Positions 34,546 to 46,579 are shown, counted from the stretch's first letter. The stretch is DNA of 64,000 nt from Apium graveolens (GCF_009905375.1 NC_133653.1:84236079-84300078); one strand, 5' to 3'. Notes: a model not told the origin generated them from the letters alone. Numbers and translations are program-made.

Positions 34546-36260
34546 TGTCTGCCTCTTCCCTCTAAATATTACTTCTTTCTTTCCTGGGATATTTAACGTA
34601 ACTTTCTTCCCCTTACAGTCTATCTGAGCATCATTGCTAGATAGCCAGTCCATTCCCAAAATTATATCAAACTCCCCTAATTTAAAAGGAATTAGATCAA
34701 CACTAAAAGATTGCTCCCCTATGCCTAACTCACAGGCGGGGTGAATCTGGTTAACAGGAATAATTTCATGATTGGCTATTTCTACTTGTAAGGGTTCTAT
34801 CAAGGGTTCAGCCTTAAGTCTTAACTTACGCGCAAGGTCCTTTGATATAAAAGATTTAGTTGCTCCCGAATCAAATAAAACATTTGCACTGACTGAATTT
34901 AGAGAAAGGGTACCTGCTATCACATCTGAGTCTTTCATAGCATCCTGGACTGTCATGTTGAAAGTCCTCGCAGTAGGTGGCTTATTGGAGGCAGCCCTGC
35001 TGGCTCCTGAAGCTGCTGGTTTGTTCATTGGGCATTCCCTCTTCCAATGACCCGGGCGTCCACACTGATGACAAGTGGTGGTTGGAATGACGACAGGGGT
35101 TGATGAAGGGCACTTAGTTGAATAGTGACCTTCCCGACCGCACTTAAAGCAGGTTACTGGCTTTCCTTTACACTCCCCAGTGTGCATCCTTCCACAGGTG
35201 TTACAGGCAGGCAATGGGGGTCGAGACTGGTTGGAATAGGACATTCTTGACTTCTGGCCGCTCTGGTTCACATTCACGCTCATTGGCCGCTTAAACCTAG
35301 TGTTCTTTCCCGGTAAGGACACTGCTCCTCGATTAAATCTAGTTGGGAAGCTCCTTCCTGCGGAACCTCCTCCCATGCTCATACTTTTCCTCTTTATTCC
35401 CTTCTTCTCTCTTTCCTTCTGCATTTGTTCACTTCCGGCTTCTACAATTGTTGCCTTTTGCACCAGAGTGGCATAATCCGTAAGCTCAAGGATTGCCACC
35501 CTATTCTGAATCCACGGTTTCAGTCCCTGCTGAAACCTCCTAGCTTTCTTTTCCTCGGTACTCACAAACTCCGGCACAAACCTTGATAACTCAGTAAATT
35601 TCGCTTTGTACTCTGCTACAGATAAGTTATTCTACTTTAGCTCCAGGAACTTGAGCTCCATCTGGTTTTCCATAAATCTCGGGAAATACTTCCCCAGAAA
35701 CAACTGACTGAATCTCTCCCAGGTTATGATAGCATCTGTCTCCATGTTTTTTTGGCCTCCCACCAGTAGTTGGCCTCTCCTTTCAGAAGGTAGGTAGCAA
35801 ATACAGTCTTCTGTGCCTCATCGGTACTCAAAATCTCAAAGGATTTCTCCATTTCCTTTAACCATGCCCTTGCCTCAACTGGGTCGGCTGATCCGTGGAA
35901 CTCAGGGGGCTTAAGGGACTTAAAAGCCCTGAAAGAGTTTGCCACAACATTGTTATTACCTTGAGGGGGTGGGTTGGGTTGACGTTCCAAGTTCTGTCTT
36001 AGTAGTTGCATGAACTGGCCCATGGGATCCATGCCTGGGTTTGGTATTGGTTGCTCAACCTCAGTTTCTCCTTCCTCAGCCTCTATCTCAAATCCCTCAA
36101 CATCATATGTCTCCTCCTCCTCTTCATACAGGGAGTCATCCTGTTCAACATAATCCTCATCTTCCTCTTCACTGTGTTCCTAGTTCCTATCGTCCTGGTT
36201 ACGGCTTCCCTGGTCCTCAGATCCAGGGTTCGCTCTAGTTCCAATCTTTCTTGGCGGCAT
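34543..36260 (-). pseudogene. gag: Gypsy-B gag and protease, broken
   Basis: ATG at 36260 begins MPPRKIGTRA. An acidic linker holds a TAG at 36182-36180. Capsid motifs PPEFHGSADPVEARAWL and YLLKGEANYWWEAKK follow. A frameshift then occurs in a run of seven A (35752-35746, minus strand); one more A would keep the frame. A TAG at 35634-35632 follows. The nucleocapsid has three Cys-rich knuckles (CNTCGRMHTGEC, CFKCGREGHYSTKC, CHQCGRPGHWKREC; 35200-35010). The protease active site is VLFDSGATKSF near 34885, with ILGMDWL near 34660. In the parent, gag and pol appear to share one frame. Confidence 0.91.
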
Positions 36261-36667
36261 GATACTGATAAAAAACAAAATTATTGGGAAGAATCAACGT
36301 TAGGTCACAATCATACTCAACCTTGTGCCTTGCACAGCTCTATAATGGGGAGAATGTATCTCGCAATTCTAATGTTTTATGACAGTTCTAATAAGAAGTG
36401 CAGTAATAATAATGATAAAAACAGTGATCTCGTCACTAAGGAACTGAACTGAAAGGAAACCAATATATACATGATGCGAGAAATGCATAGTCTGATCTGG
36501 TCAAAATTACAATAGTGCTACAGCCATTTATCCCAAAAGTGACACAATAGTCTATCTGTCTAGTCAGAAAAAGGGATGCTATATACAAGTCAACTATCCC
36601 GGAAAATTGGCTCTTACTAAGGCCTCGACTAACTAGACAACTAGACTATCCCATCGTCAATCCTGAA
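36261..36667 (-). other. Gypsy-B spacer between extra ORF and gag
   Basis: About 400 bp without a convincing frame, equivalent to 4209-4689 in Gypsy-1. Confidence 0.5.
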
Positions 36668-37330
36668 TCACACGCCGGAGCGGGTCAGCTCCCATACCCT
36701 TTCCATCACATGACGGAAGATATAGTCGGCCTGCCGCCTGGAGATCCTACCATGCCTGTCCCCCTGGAGCGATCTGAGTCTCGCTCGGGACGTGAGCTCT
36801 ATCCCCGTCAGCTCCCTCCTCAAGGATCGGGGTATAGTAGCCCTGGTCTCATAAGCTCGGGTACGCCTACCCGCCCTCTCCGCATCCAACTCCCTCCTGG
36901 CCTCATCCAGCCGGGCCTCAGCAACAGCCACTCGGGTCCTCAGTACATCCTGAACATAGCCGTGGGCTAACAAAGACTGCCTGTGGGCAGGGTCGAGAGG
37001 TGGTGAATCCGGAGCCGCTGGGGGTGCCTCCTCGGTCTGCCTAGGCTCGGAAGTATGGGTCTCTGAGGTGTCATCATAGGTGCTCCAGGATGGTAGTGGA
37101 GGGGTAGGGGCTCTGACCACAGGGAGTGTAGGTAAAGGGGTACCAGTGTACACTACCATAGGTCCAACACGCTCCTCAGCTACTGGGACCTCATCCAGGT
37201 CCTCCTCATCTGAAATAGTAATGACCTCTATCTCTGACTCCTCTGAGGGGTCCTCCTCATCCTCCTCCATCTCAGGTTCCTCCTGATCCTCGACATCTAG
37301 CAGTGCCTCATCATGCTCACGCTCGAACAT
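36668..37330 (-). CDS. Extra ORF between 5' LTR and gag of Gypsy-B, acidic then Arg-rich, unknown function
   Basis: Uninterrupted 220 codons, the longest open frame in this part of the element. The first 50 residues are very acidic (EEPEMEEDEEDPSEESEIE). A Pro/Thr-rich middle (TPLPTLPVVRAPTPPLPSW) follows. The C-terminal half is a predicted long charged helix (VAVAEARLDEARRELDAERAGRR), then an Arg-rich end. GC content is clearly higher than in the neighbouring LTR. Upstream in frame is a stop near 37360, so the first ATG at 37330 is a reasonable start. Gypsy-1 has a Pro-rich ORF in the same place; the sequences are not obviously alignable. It could be a nucleic-acid-binding accessory protein, but that is a guess. 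Confidence 0.6.
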   Translation of the reverse strand: MFEREHDEALLDVEDQEEPEMEEDEEDPSEESEIEVITISDEEDLDEVPVAEERVGPMVVYTGTPLPTLPVVRAPTPPLPSWSTYDDTSETHTSEPRQTEEAPPAAPDSPPLDPAHRQSLLAHGYVQDVLRTRVAVAEARLDEARRELDAERAGRRTRAYETRATIPRSLRRELTGIELTSRARLRSLQGDRHGRISRRQADYIFRHVMERVWELTRSGV

Positions 37331-37526
37331 CTCAGGGTCCTCTATCTCATGCGCCTACACATTAAAGGAGCTAAGTTACTATCATGATACTTATAAGGGT
37401 TCCCGTAAGGGTTTTAACTGTCAGCGCTACTTTAAGTAGTCCGACCATGAACTTGGCAAGAGTTCTTATTATCTTTGTGAGTTTATTATTATATCGTCGC
37501 ATCATCTCTGAGGTTTATAACGCTTA

Positions 37527-37538
37527 GCTCTGATACCA
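37527..37538 (-). other. Gypsy-B primer-binding site (initiator Met tRNA type)
   Basis: The minus strand reads TGGTATCAGAGC, a perfect match to the plant initiator-Met consensus, 4 bp from the LTR. It fixes the element's orientation. Confidence 0.92.
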
Positions 37539-37542
37539 TTTC

Positions 37543-40500
37543 TGTAACACCCCCAGATCCGGGATCAGGGATCCGGGTCGTCACGGTCTTTCTTTCCACA
37601 ATTATCACTTAACTTAATTAATAATAAACAACCTCATGCTGTGACCCCACACTAACACACACCACAACACGTCATAGTCTCAGAGATGAAATTGAAATAA
37701 GTACAAGTCCTTGAATCCACAATTAAAAGTTATTACAACCCAAAATGATTACTTGATAAGTTTACAGTTAATTGCCATTATCTGCCACAAGTTATAATTA
37801 TACATAATTGATTCTCAAAAGTAGAATGTCTGATCTACAAATAGATCTACCTCTGCAACTATAGCAGCTACGATCTCAACGGGAAGGCGCGGGGCGCTTC
37901 CCACGCTCTTGCGCTGGGTCTGCTTGAGCCTGGCCATCTTTCCTAACTGTTGTTGTGTGATGAAGAAATGAAGCAAGAGTGAGCATTACAGCTCGCAAGA
38001 TAATATATAGTGCAATCAATAATGCAAGTATCTAAATAGATAACTTACTGAAAACCTTTATCAAGTGTAAGATAATTGCTTACTGGATATAAGCTTAAAG
38101 GAAGATGAAGTTACCAAATACTTCACTATACTTATATCATTTTAGAAAACCACTAGAACTACCACTGTTCAAATTATAATCAGTTTTCAACAATACATCA
38201 CATAGATGAAACTACAAGACAAGATTTGAATAGATTAAATCTTTGAAGTATTATTGAAGGAAATGAAGTTATGATATACTTCATTAAGTTCCGATATATA
38301 TATCCACATATACATCTTCTTTATACAGTCCCTGAAAACCTCTGTCATGTAAAGTATGAACAGAGTTTGTAACATCCAATGAATTTTTGGAAGGGAAAAA
38401 GAATTGTGGCATAAACCCGATATCTTGCTGATCAGGCAAAGATACCAATAAGTAACCTTTTCTACTAGTAGATGGACGAATTCCCTACTGGTCATCACCC
38501 TGGTCGCAATAGGACCTTATACTGGACTGCCACTCAGCCACTTACGCATTTGATGGACTCCCACTGAGCCATTTACACTATCATGGACGCCCACTGAGCC
38601 CATGTTGCTTATGCCGACTCGATAGATGGACTTACTTCCCGAACGTTGGGTAAGTAATCAATTAATTTATCAAAACAGCAACCTTGTTGCGAATATAAAA
38701 TACACCACAGAGCCGGATCCCCCAGGTTTTGAGCGAGTATTTAAATCCCCTTTAAAAAGGAAGATCTTAAATATATAAAAATGAGTTTTGGGATCCGCTC
38801 TAACTTTTAAAAATCATTTTAAAGACTCGAAAACACTTTAAAGAGTGTTTGGAGTAATGCTGATTTAATAAAGTAAATCAGTCCCAATATATTAGAAAAT
38901 ATCTGAATATTGTTATTTAAATAATATTCCCATAAAGAATAATCTTTATACAAATAATTGAGGTAGAAGTTGTAAAACTTATACTTGAAATGGATATTAA
39001 ATAACCAAAGATATACTTATACGAAAGTACTATCTTTATTTGAATAATCGAAAATAAGTTTGATTATCGAAATATTATTCTTTAATAAAATAAAGAATAT
39101 TATTTAATAAATAAGCGGAGTCATAAGTCCACAATGAATATTCAAAATAATATTCATTAAAAAAAACGGAGTCATAAGTCCTCGAATGAATCTTCAGAAT
39201 AATATTCATTAAATAAAATAAAGCTATCGAATAGACCTTATTCGATTAATAGTTTTGAAACTATATCAATATATATATATATAAATATATATATATATAA
39301 TATACTCGGGAACATCGACTCCCGATTTTAGAAAATGTTCACCTTTGGGTCCCCTATCCTAAGGGTATACGCAACTACTGCTTATCTCTAGCATAGGTAT
39401 TATGCAACTTATAAGCATTGAAATCAACAGATAGATAACCAGATTACGAAACAGACATGCATATATATACTATCTCAGCATGCTTTAATATATCGCAAAA
39501 TTTGCTAATTAACCAACATGCATCTATCACAAGATAATGCATATACATATATACATCACCACAACAGTATAACGGGTAGAAAACTTGCCTAGCGACTAGG
39601 GGGTATTAATGGCTTGGGACGAGTCTGGTAACCTATAAACAACATATAAGTTGGAATTAAACCAAAGTCACTTGTAAATCTATACTTTAACCAATTTAGA
39701 CTCTAACGCTCGCTTTGCGCTTAATGATTCTCTTAAGTCGCTCGTGTACCCTCGGCTCCACCATTTTTAATAAATTAACCATTACGAGTTTTAAGGCGAT
39801 TCTTTCGCGAGTGTCTTACCAACTGCCTAACACACTTAACATAATTGTTTCATACACTAATTAACCCTTTTAGGTCTTTAACCTATGTTTCAAAGTAAGG
39901 CGAGGGGTAATGTTTCGTTCGCGAAACGTCGTTACTTAAAACGGCCGTTTCTCCTAAACCGTACATCGGAATCAAACGAACCACATATCAAAACGAAGCT
40001 CGTAATATGAACTATCTAAACATGGCAATGGTTAAAACCTAGCAGGGAGTTCTCGGGTCCTACTGTTATGAACAAAAGCAGTCTAAAGTAAATCCGACAT
40101 TACGACGGCTATGTTTACGCGATTTCCCAATTTTATACCATTCCAATTCAACCACCAATCAATCCCAATTCATTCATACAACCAACATCCATCCAAAACA
40201 CACTACAACAGTCCCAACACCTCAAGTTCTTCCAATTTATGTTATTCGCATCATGAATTTAAACTATACTTAATTCCTTTAACAAATCTACAAGATTCAA
40301 CATTCATTTCACTACCACTCCAACCCAAACTCTAAACAAACAAGCTTCATGCTTCACATATACTATATCAATCATAACCATTCCTAAATACTCAAAACTA
40401 AATCTAGGGTTTAGATTTTATACCTTCTTGAAGCTTCTTAACACAACACAAGAGCTTTGAATGCCTAAAGAACCTTGATCCTTGCTTGTATAACCTTAAA

Positions 40501-41387
40501 CTTTCATAAAATTCAAGAAAACTAAAGTTATTTTTTTGAAAGTTACTATTCGCCATCTTCTTCCTTGAATTATTGGAAGAGATTGTGAAGGAATTTGAAG
40601 CTTAAACTCATGGGATAGCTATATCTATGCATAAGGAGTACTAGATAATTAACTTACCAATTAAGGAAGCTTGGAACTTGAACTTTGAAAATCTTCTTCT
40701 TGAAATGGAGAAAAGGCCGAGAGCAAGGTTCTTGGTGAAGAGAAATAAAAATTTTGTTTTGATGAAATGATTTGTTTTGGCTTGGTGGATGTAGTTTTGT
40801 TTGGATTTTTGGTTAATTACCTTATTAACCTTGTCTTTGTGTGGTTATAAACCAACCACACCTCCTCCCTCCCTATGTCATGCTTACATCACCTTATTGT
40901 GTCATCATCTCTTACTTGCCCTCTCCTTATTGGTTGGATGACCTCATCATCCCTAACCTCCGTGATTAACTTCCTAATTGTTTGCCTAATGACCGCTGAT
41001 CTGTTATACGGTTTGCTTAACTTTCATTTTCGTTTATCGTTTGAGGGATCATACCCGGGATCTTATTACTTGGGTTTCCTTAACCTTTCTCAATACATTA
41101 TAATCCTTTTATGATCCTCTCTTATAATCCTTGAATTTAAATCCTTTTTATTCTGTTACCTTATACTCAATTCTTTCCGTATCTAGTGGATTTCCGGGAA
41201 AAATCAAAGTGTTCGGAATTGGATTCTGACGATCTTTACATACCTCATATACCATATAGAGTACTAATAAAATCTCAGAATATCCATAACAGAACCCCTA
41301 CATAGTGTGGCATGAAAAGTTTTCTCATTCAGCAAAAACACTATTCATAAGGGTTATAAAAAGTTCAAAATTTTGGGGGTTATTACA
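37543..41387 (-). repeat. Gypsy-B 5' LTR (3845 bp)
   Basis: Terminal TGTAAC...TTACA, nearly identical to 27680-31520. It contains the same 30 bp triple repeat (from about 38524), 55 bp duplication (about 39115-39215) and AT microsatellite (about 39270-39300, longer here). Confidence 0.94.
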
Positions 41388-41392
41388 ATTTC
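41388..41392. other. Target site duplication of Gypsy-B, right copy
   Basis: ATTTC follows the LTR end TTACA and repeats 27675-27679; Copia-A integrase coding resumes here. Confidence 0.9.
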
Positions 41393-42130
41393 ACTAGCTT
41401 CATCTTTGGATTTTAAGAAAAATGTCCAAGAGAACTTTCAGAAATCATCTACAATTACTAGGAAATATCTCTTCTTTGAAATGGACAACACATTGACTGG
41501 TCCAAACAAATCCATGTGCAACAATTGCAAAGGTTCTTCAATAGTTAAATCAAGCTTCTTTCTGAATGATCCTTTAATCTGTTTTCCTTTCTGGAAGGCA
41601 TCAAATAATCCATCCTTTGAAAACTCCATTTGAGGAATACCTCTGACCAAATCTTTCTTGACTAGCTCATTCATGGTCTTGAAGTTTAGATGGGACAGCT
41701 TCCTGTGCCATAGCCAACTTTCATCTTGACTTGTCTTGCGAAACAGACAAGTGACAGATTCTGCATTTGATGAGTTGAAATCAGCTAAGTACGCATTTCC
41801 CTTTCTCACCCCAGTGATAATTACTTTATTGCTTCTCTTGTTGGTCACAACACAGGCTTCAGAATTGAAAGTGACTGAGTTGCCCTTATCACAAAGTTGG
41901 ATGATACTCAACAAATTATGCTTGAGTCCATCCACTAGGGCAACCTCTTCAATAATGACATTATCCTTTAAAATCAAGCCATATCCCACAGTATAACCCT
42001 TGTTATCTTCTCCAAATGTGATACTTGGGCCAGCTCTTTTCTTGAACCCAGTGAGCAGGGTAGAATCTCCAGTCATGTGCCTTGAGCACCCACTATCCAA
42101 ATACCAAAGATTCTTTTTATTTCCCTGCAC
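41388..42130 (-). pseudogene. pol: Copia-A protease and integrase N-terminal half
   Basis: Starts near 42130 with QGNKKNLWYLDSGCSRHMT, where DSG is the protease active site. The GAG-pre-integrase / zinc block HRKLSHLNF follows; the later CxxC of this block is damaged (DAFQKG where Copia-C has DACQKG). Then comes LLHMDLFGPV with the first catalytic Asp of integrase. A stop at 41440-41438 (IVDDF, stop, KFSWTF) also occurs in Copia-C at the same codon. The frame ends at the Gypsy-B insertion. Confidence 0.88.
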
Positions 42131-42144
42131 ATATCAAAATCAAA

Positions 42145-42319
42145 TCAAGTTGATTTTGGTACACAAGTTTCCTTGGGTCCTGCCTTGTTAGCCTTTTTCT
42201 TTGGTTTCTTAGGTTTGACCTCATTTGACTTGGTTATTTCAGATTCATCCTTAATCATTTGAGTTGGACCTTTAAAACCATTCATTGAAGCAGAATTATC
42301 ATGCACATTTTGATTAACA
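42145..42319 (-). pseudogene. gag: Copia-A gag, C-terminal remnant
   Basis: Encodes NQNVHDNSAS...KPKKPKKKANKAGPKET, matching the gag C-terminus of Copia-C (46400-46576), and ends at TGA 42147-42145. Upstream gag is cut off by LTR-C at 42320. Pol begins 17 bases later in the -1 frame, exactly as in Copia-C. Confidence 0.82.
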
Positions 42320-43100
42320 CTGTAACGCCCCCAAATCCGGGGTCAGTAATCTGGGTGGTCACTCCATCCTTCACTCATGTGTAACCTGTATTGATTCAAT
42401 AATCCAACAGACCCCAATCTCACGCACATACACACACAAGTTGTAGCCTTAGAAATGATGTACAAAATGTAATCTTTTTTTATTACACTCAAATGTACTT
42501 TACAGGATCTTAAAAAATTATTCGTAACCTCTACATGAAGTTACAATAATTACTACTAACATCTTATACCTATATGGATACTCTGGTCCACCTGAGACAA
42601 AGATGTAAGGCATTCTCCTGTTTCAAGTGACTAAGTCCCACGCCGGCATACTGGTAATCTGTTGTGTTGTGACATTTAAAAGAAAGCAAGAGTGAGCAAT
42701 AATGATCAACCATAATAATCAAAAGTATGAAAAGACTGTTAAAGGAAATTATATTAATCCGTACAAGGAAACGTATTTATTCAAAGTAGTTTTCTTGGTG
42801 ATACACACCTCCTTTCAAAACAATTCTTTGATTGACTTATTAGTCTGTAAATACCTTAATGGTAAACCCAGCACCTAGGCTTGGGTTACGGTATTGCATC
42901 TAAATTCCAATTAGAAGAATATAGGACATTCACTGGAGCCACCGCATACAATGATCAGTCGTACTACGGAAATAGTAACCTTTTCTACTAGTAGAAGGAC
43001 GACACCTTCGTATCCCGGTTATCACCCTTGCCGCATTCGGGCTACGTGTCCCATTTTGGGTATACACATACTTCACAAGTTCCTGAGTACATAGAGTACC
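42320..43100 (-). repeat. LTR-C, left part: antisense gypsy LTR related to Gypsy-B
   Basis: Begins TGTAACGCCCCCAAATCCGGGGTCAG, very close to the Gypsy-B terminus, and shares its internal landmarks in order, including the CTACTAGTAG palindrome block at 42974-42995. Overall similarity is much lower than between the two Gypsy-B LTRs, so it is another family or an old copy. It is split by Copia-C at 43100 and continues at 56308. Confidence 0.75.
43096..43100. other. Target site duplication of Copia-C, left copy
   Basis: GTACC precedes TGTTAGGAATATG and is repeated at 56303-56307. Confidence 0.9.
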
Positions 43101-44140
43101 TGTTAGGAATATGTTGTGAACTTGATGATAAATTAAACAAAACACCTTAGTAGATTTAACTTAGTGAATTTTGTAGCACTCGACGGATGATCAAATATAG
43201 TCCTGACGGATGATTTAATATAATCCCGACGGATGACGATTTGACATCCACCGGGTGAGTAGCTTATGTAAAAATAAGATATGTAGCACATTTCTGCAAA
43301 CAACTTTGTGGAGATTTTATAGGAGCATATGAGTCATATTGACTACTAGTGGATATGCAGAATAGGTTGATTAATTGTAAATATAAGATGTCATGTAATT
43401 CTGTATAAGTGAAATGGAGTCAAGTGACAAATAGCTACCCGACGGATGATCAACAAAGCTATCACACGGATGATCAACAAGCTACCGACGGATAACAAGC
43501 ATGTACCCGACGGATGATCAAATTCAAATATCTGTTGACAGTGATAACACAGTCACATGCGTTGGGTGTTTGCAAAAGGAATGTGGCAGCCTGTTAAGCA
43601 GGAATTTGAGAATAAAGAAGCATTACCATTTTCATGCTATTATGAAGTTATTCAAAGATGCTGGAATAGAGTAGTGAAGCGGCATGGAGTTAGACTAGAT
43701 ATGTTTTGTTTTATTATCTTGTCTTATTGTCATGTAAACTTGGTAATATATAAACCAAGTGTAGCTACTAGAACATTCAACTAAGCAAACACATTTCAAA
43801 GAGAGATATAAACAGCTGTACTTGTCAAGAATTTCTCTATAGTTTGTTTATTCTACTTTTAAGCAGCTGTGAGCTATTCAAGCTTCACAGGGTTCTCATT
43901 CGATATATATATATATACATATATATATATATGGTGGATACTTTCAAATCCACCAGAAAGTTTTAAATGCTTGTGTTTTAATTACTTTGTCTTTTGATTA
44001 TATAACTACTTCATTCCGCAATCTGCAAATCAAACACTTATATATTCATCGAGTTAGAACTGATTTAAAATCTTGAAAAAGTAGCCAGAATTATATTCAA
44101 CCCCCTTCTATAATTCTTGTTGTATTGTTAGGGAATAACA
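43101..44140 (+). repeat. Copia-C 5' LTR (1040 bp)
   Basis: TGTTAGGAATATG...GGGAATAACA. It contains about eight ATCCGTCGGGA-type motifs (43178-43520, mostly as CGACGGATGATC) and an AT microsatellite at about 43905-43932. Confidence 0.94.
43747..43754 (+). promoter_or_regulatory. Putative TATA box of Copia-C 5' LTR
   Basis: TATATAAA precedes CCAAGTGTAG. It is preserved in the 3' LTR (55902) and in the Copia-A LTR. Confidence 0.55.
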
Positions 44141-44142
44141 AT

Positions 44143-44154
44143 TGGTATTAGAGC
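44143..44154 (+). other. Copia-C primer-binding site (initiator Met tRNA type)
   Basis: TGGTATTAGAGC, one mismatch from the consensus TGGTATCAGAGC, 2 bp after the LTR. Confidence 0.88.
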
Positions 44155-44200
44155 AAGCTCTTGAAGTACAAAGAGTGTAAAGATCACAACAAACAGCAAG

Positions 44201-46579
44201 ATGAACAAGAATGATGTTGGAGTCAAAATTCCATTTCTGGACAAAGACAATTATCACCACTGGAAGGTGAAGATGCACCTCCATCTTCTTTCTCAATATG
44301 AGGCCTATGTGGATTGCATAGAGAGAGGTCCTCATGTACCAATGAGAGCTGCAACTGGCAATGAACCATCTGTTCCCCAACCTAGGCATGAGTGGTCAGA
44401 TCCTGATATTGAGCAAGTCAGGAAAGATAAGAAGGCCATGAACATATTGTTCAATAGATTTGATGGTGATATGTTTGATAACATCATTAACTGTAAAATA
44501 ACCAAAGAGTTTTGGGATAAATCCAAATTATTTGTGATGGTACTGAGCAAGTAAGGGAGAACAAGATGCAGCTGTTGATTCAGCAATATGAGTATTTCCA
44601 CTGTGAAGAAAGTGAGTCTCTCACTGATATTTTTAGTAGATTTCAGAAACTACTAGATGCTCTAAAGTTGCATGGAAGAGTCAATCAAACAAAATACTCT
44701 AACCTCGAGTTCCTTAGATCTCTTCCAAAAGGGTGGAAGCCAATGACAGTCTCATTGAGAAATTCTCAGGATTACAAGGAGTTCACCTTGGAGAGACTAT
44801 ATGGCATCCTAAAAACTTATGAGCTTGAAATAGAGCAGGATGAGAGGATGGAGAAAGTAAGGAAGAAAGGAGGGTCCATAGCACTGGTTGCTGAGTTAGA
44901 GAAAGAGAAAGAGATGAAGGTAGAAGCTGTTGAGTCTACATCAAAGGTCTGTGAAAGCAAGGGTAAAGGGCTGGTAGCTGAAAATGAAGATCACTTGAGC
45001 CAAGATGACATGGATGATATTGATGAACTTCTAGTATTCCTATCCAGAAGATTTTCCAAGCTCAAATTCAAAAAGAATTTTGGAGCAGCCAAGCCAAGTA
45101 GAAACATGGTGGATAAATCCAAATTCAAGTGTTTCAAATGAGGCTTGGCAGGGCATTTTGCAAGTGAATGTAGAAAGTCTGATTCTAGCAAGAAGAAGTT
45201 TGAGCCTGTTGATTATAAACAGAAATACTTTGAGCTGCTCAAACAAAAGGAAAGGGCTTTCATCACATAGGAGAATGACTAGGCTGCAGTTGGTTTGGAT
45301 GAAGATGAAGAAACAAACTATGTCAATTTAGCCCTGATGGCCAAGTCCGATGAAACAGAAACAAGTTCTTCAAGTAATCAGGTAATTACCACTAACCTAG
45401 CACATTTATCTAAAGCTGAGTGTAATGATGCCATAAATGACTTGTCCACAGAATTATATCAATTGCGTGTTACACTTAAGTCCCTCACTAAGGAAAATGC
45501 TAAAATTAAAGAAAATAATTTATTTTTAAGTGAGAGGAATAATGTGCTAGAGTCTCAGTTTATTGAATTTGAAAATTTGAGAATTGATTGTAAGATTGCT
45601 AAGGATGAATTAACTGAGTCCTTGAAGAAAGAAGAGATTTTAAAGAAGCAGCTTGAACGAGAACAGGAAGTGATTAAAGCATGGAAATCATCCAGAGATG
45701 TCCATGCTCAAATCACTAAAGTTCAAGGTATTGAGTCCTTTTCTGATGCATCCTGGAAGAACAGTAAAGAGAAGCTTGAGTCCAATTTGGTTGAAGGATT
45801 ATTGACAGATATGGACTCGACGAATGATTTAGAAGGATTATCTGTCGAGTGACAAAGAGCCACATCCGTCGACTGTTAGTAAACCTATTAGCAAAGCTAA
45901 AGTAGCTAAGTTAAATAAGAAATATGGATCAGTTTCTATGAACTTTATTCCAGGAGAATCTAGTCAAGTTAAGAAAGACAGGAAAGTTAATGTTGGTCAT
46001 CTGTCCATCAAGCAATTGAATGACAGATTAGAAAAGATTGAGGTTAAAATAGAAACTAAAAAGAAAAACAATAGAAATGGGAAAGTAGAAATTAACAAAC
46101 ATAACAATTACACACCTGATAAATATGCACTAAGAAAAATATGTGTTAAGTGTGGTAGTGTTAAATACTTGTCTGTTAATTGCAAACTTGCCATGCCTAC
46201 TCCTATGTCTACACCTCCCTCTTTTCCCAACATGACTTCCATGCCTACCATGCCTATGAATGCTATGTCTTCTCAGAATATGAATGCACAATTTTCTAAT
46301 ATGCCATTTGCAACTAATCCTTATTATGTTGCATTTAGTATGCCTCAAATGCCATTTAGCATGCCTTACTGGAATAACATGTTTGCAAATAGCATGCCTT
46401 TTCCTGTTAATCAAAATGTGCATGACAATTCTGTTTTAATGACTGGATTCAAAGGTTCAACTCAAATGACTGAGGATGAATCAGAAATTCTCAAGTCAAA
46501 TGAGATCAAACCTAAGAAACCAAAGAAGAAAGCTAACAAGGCAGGACCTAAGGAAACTTGGGTACCAAAATTAACTTGA
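44201..46579 (+). pseudogene. gag: Copia-C gag, broken
   Basis: ATG at 44201 opens with KIPFLDKDNYHHWKVKM, the N-terminal gag block of copia elements. A 1-bp loss near 44520 shifts the frame. The UBN2-type capsid region follows (44566-44830: YFHCEESESLTDIFSRFQKLLDALK, LPKGWKPM). The zinc knuckle at about 45132-45172 has its second Cys codon changed to TGA (45139-45141). More stops occur at 45268 and 45280, and another frame change near 45840. A helical segment (45440-45700) leads to a Lys-rich part, a second knuckle-like CVKCGSVKYLSVNC that has Tyr where His is expected (46143-46184), and a Met/Pro/Asn-rich tail (46190-46410). It ends TGA at 46577. Confidence 0.88.

Larger units (their letters stand above)
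27680..41387 (-). mobile_element. Gypsy-B: complete Ty3/gypsy chromovirus (Tekay-like), antisense, nested in Copia-A integrase
   Basis: It is bounded by two LTRs (27680-31520 and 37543-41387) that start TGTAACACCCCCAGATCC and end TTATTACA, and flanked by a 5 bp duplication ATTTC. The primer-binding site beside the right LTR and the polypurine tract beside the left LTR show it reads right to left. Total length is 13708 bp. Its gag-pol is collinear with Gypsy-1 but clearly a different family. LTR differences are few, so it is young relative to Copia-A. Confidence 0.95.
18744..42319 (-). mobile_element. Copia-A: Ty1/copia retrotransposon, SIRE-like, antisense, interrupted by Gypsy-B
   Basis: Read on the minus strand from the right the order is gag C-terminus (42319-42145), protease and integrase N-terminus (42130-41388), Gypsy-B insertion, rest of integrase, reverse transcriptase, RNase H, spacer, a 4.6 kb extra ORF, polypurine tract and 3' LTR (19778-18744). 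Integrase before reverse transcriptase marks Ty1/copia. The post-pol ORF is the layout of SIRE/Maximus elements. It is the same family as Copia-C. The N-terminal gag and the 5' LTR are missing: sequence stops at 42319, where LTR-C begins, so they should lie right of the window. Confidence 0.88.
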
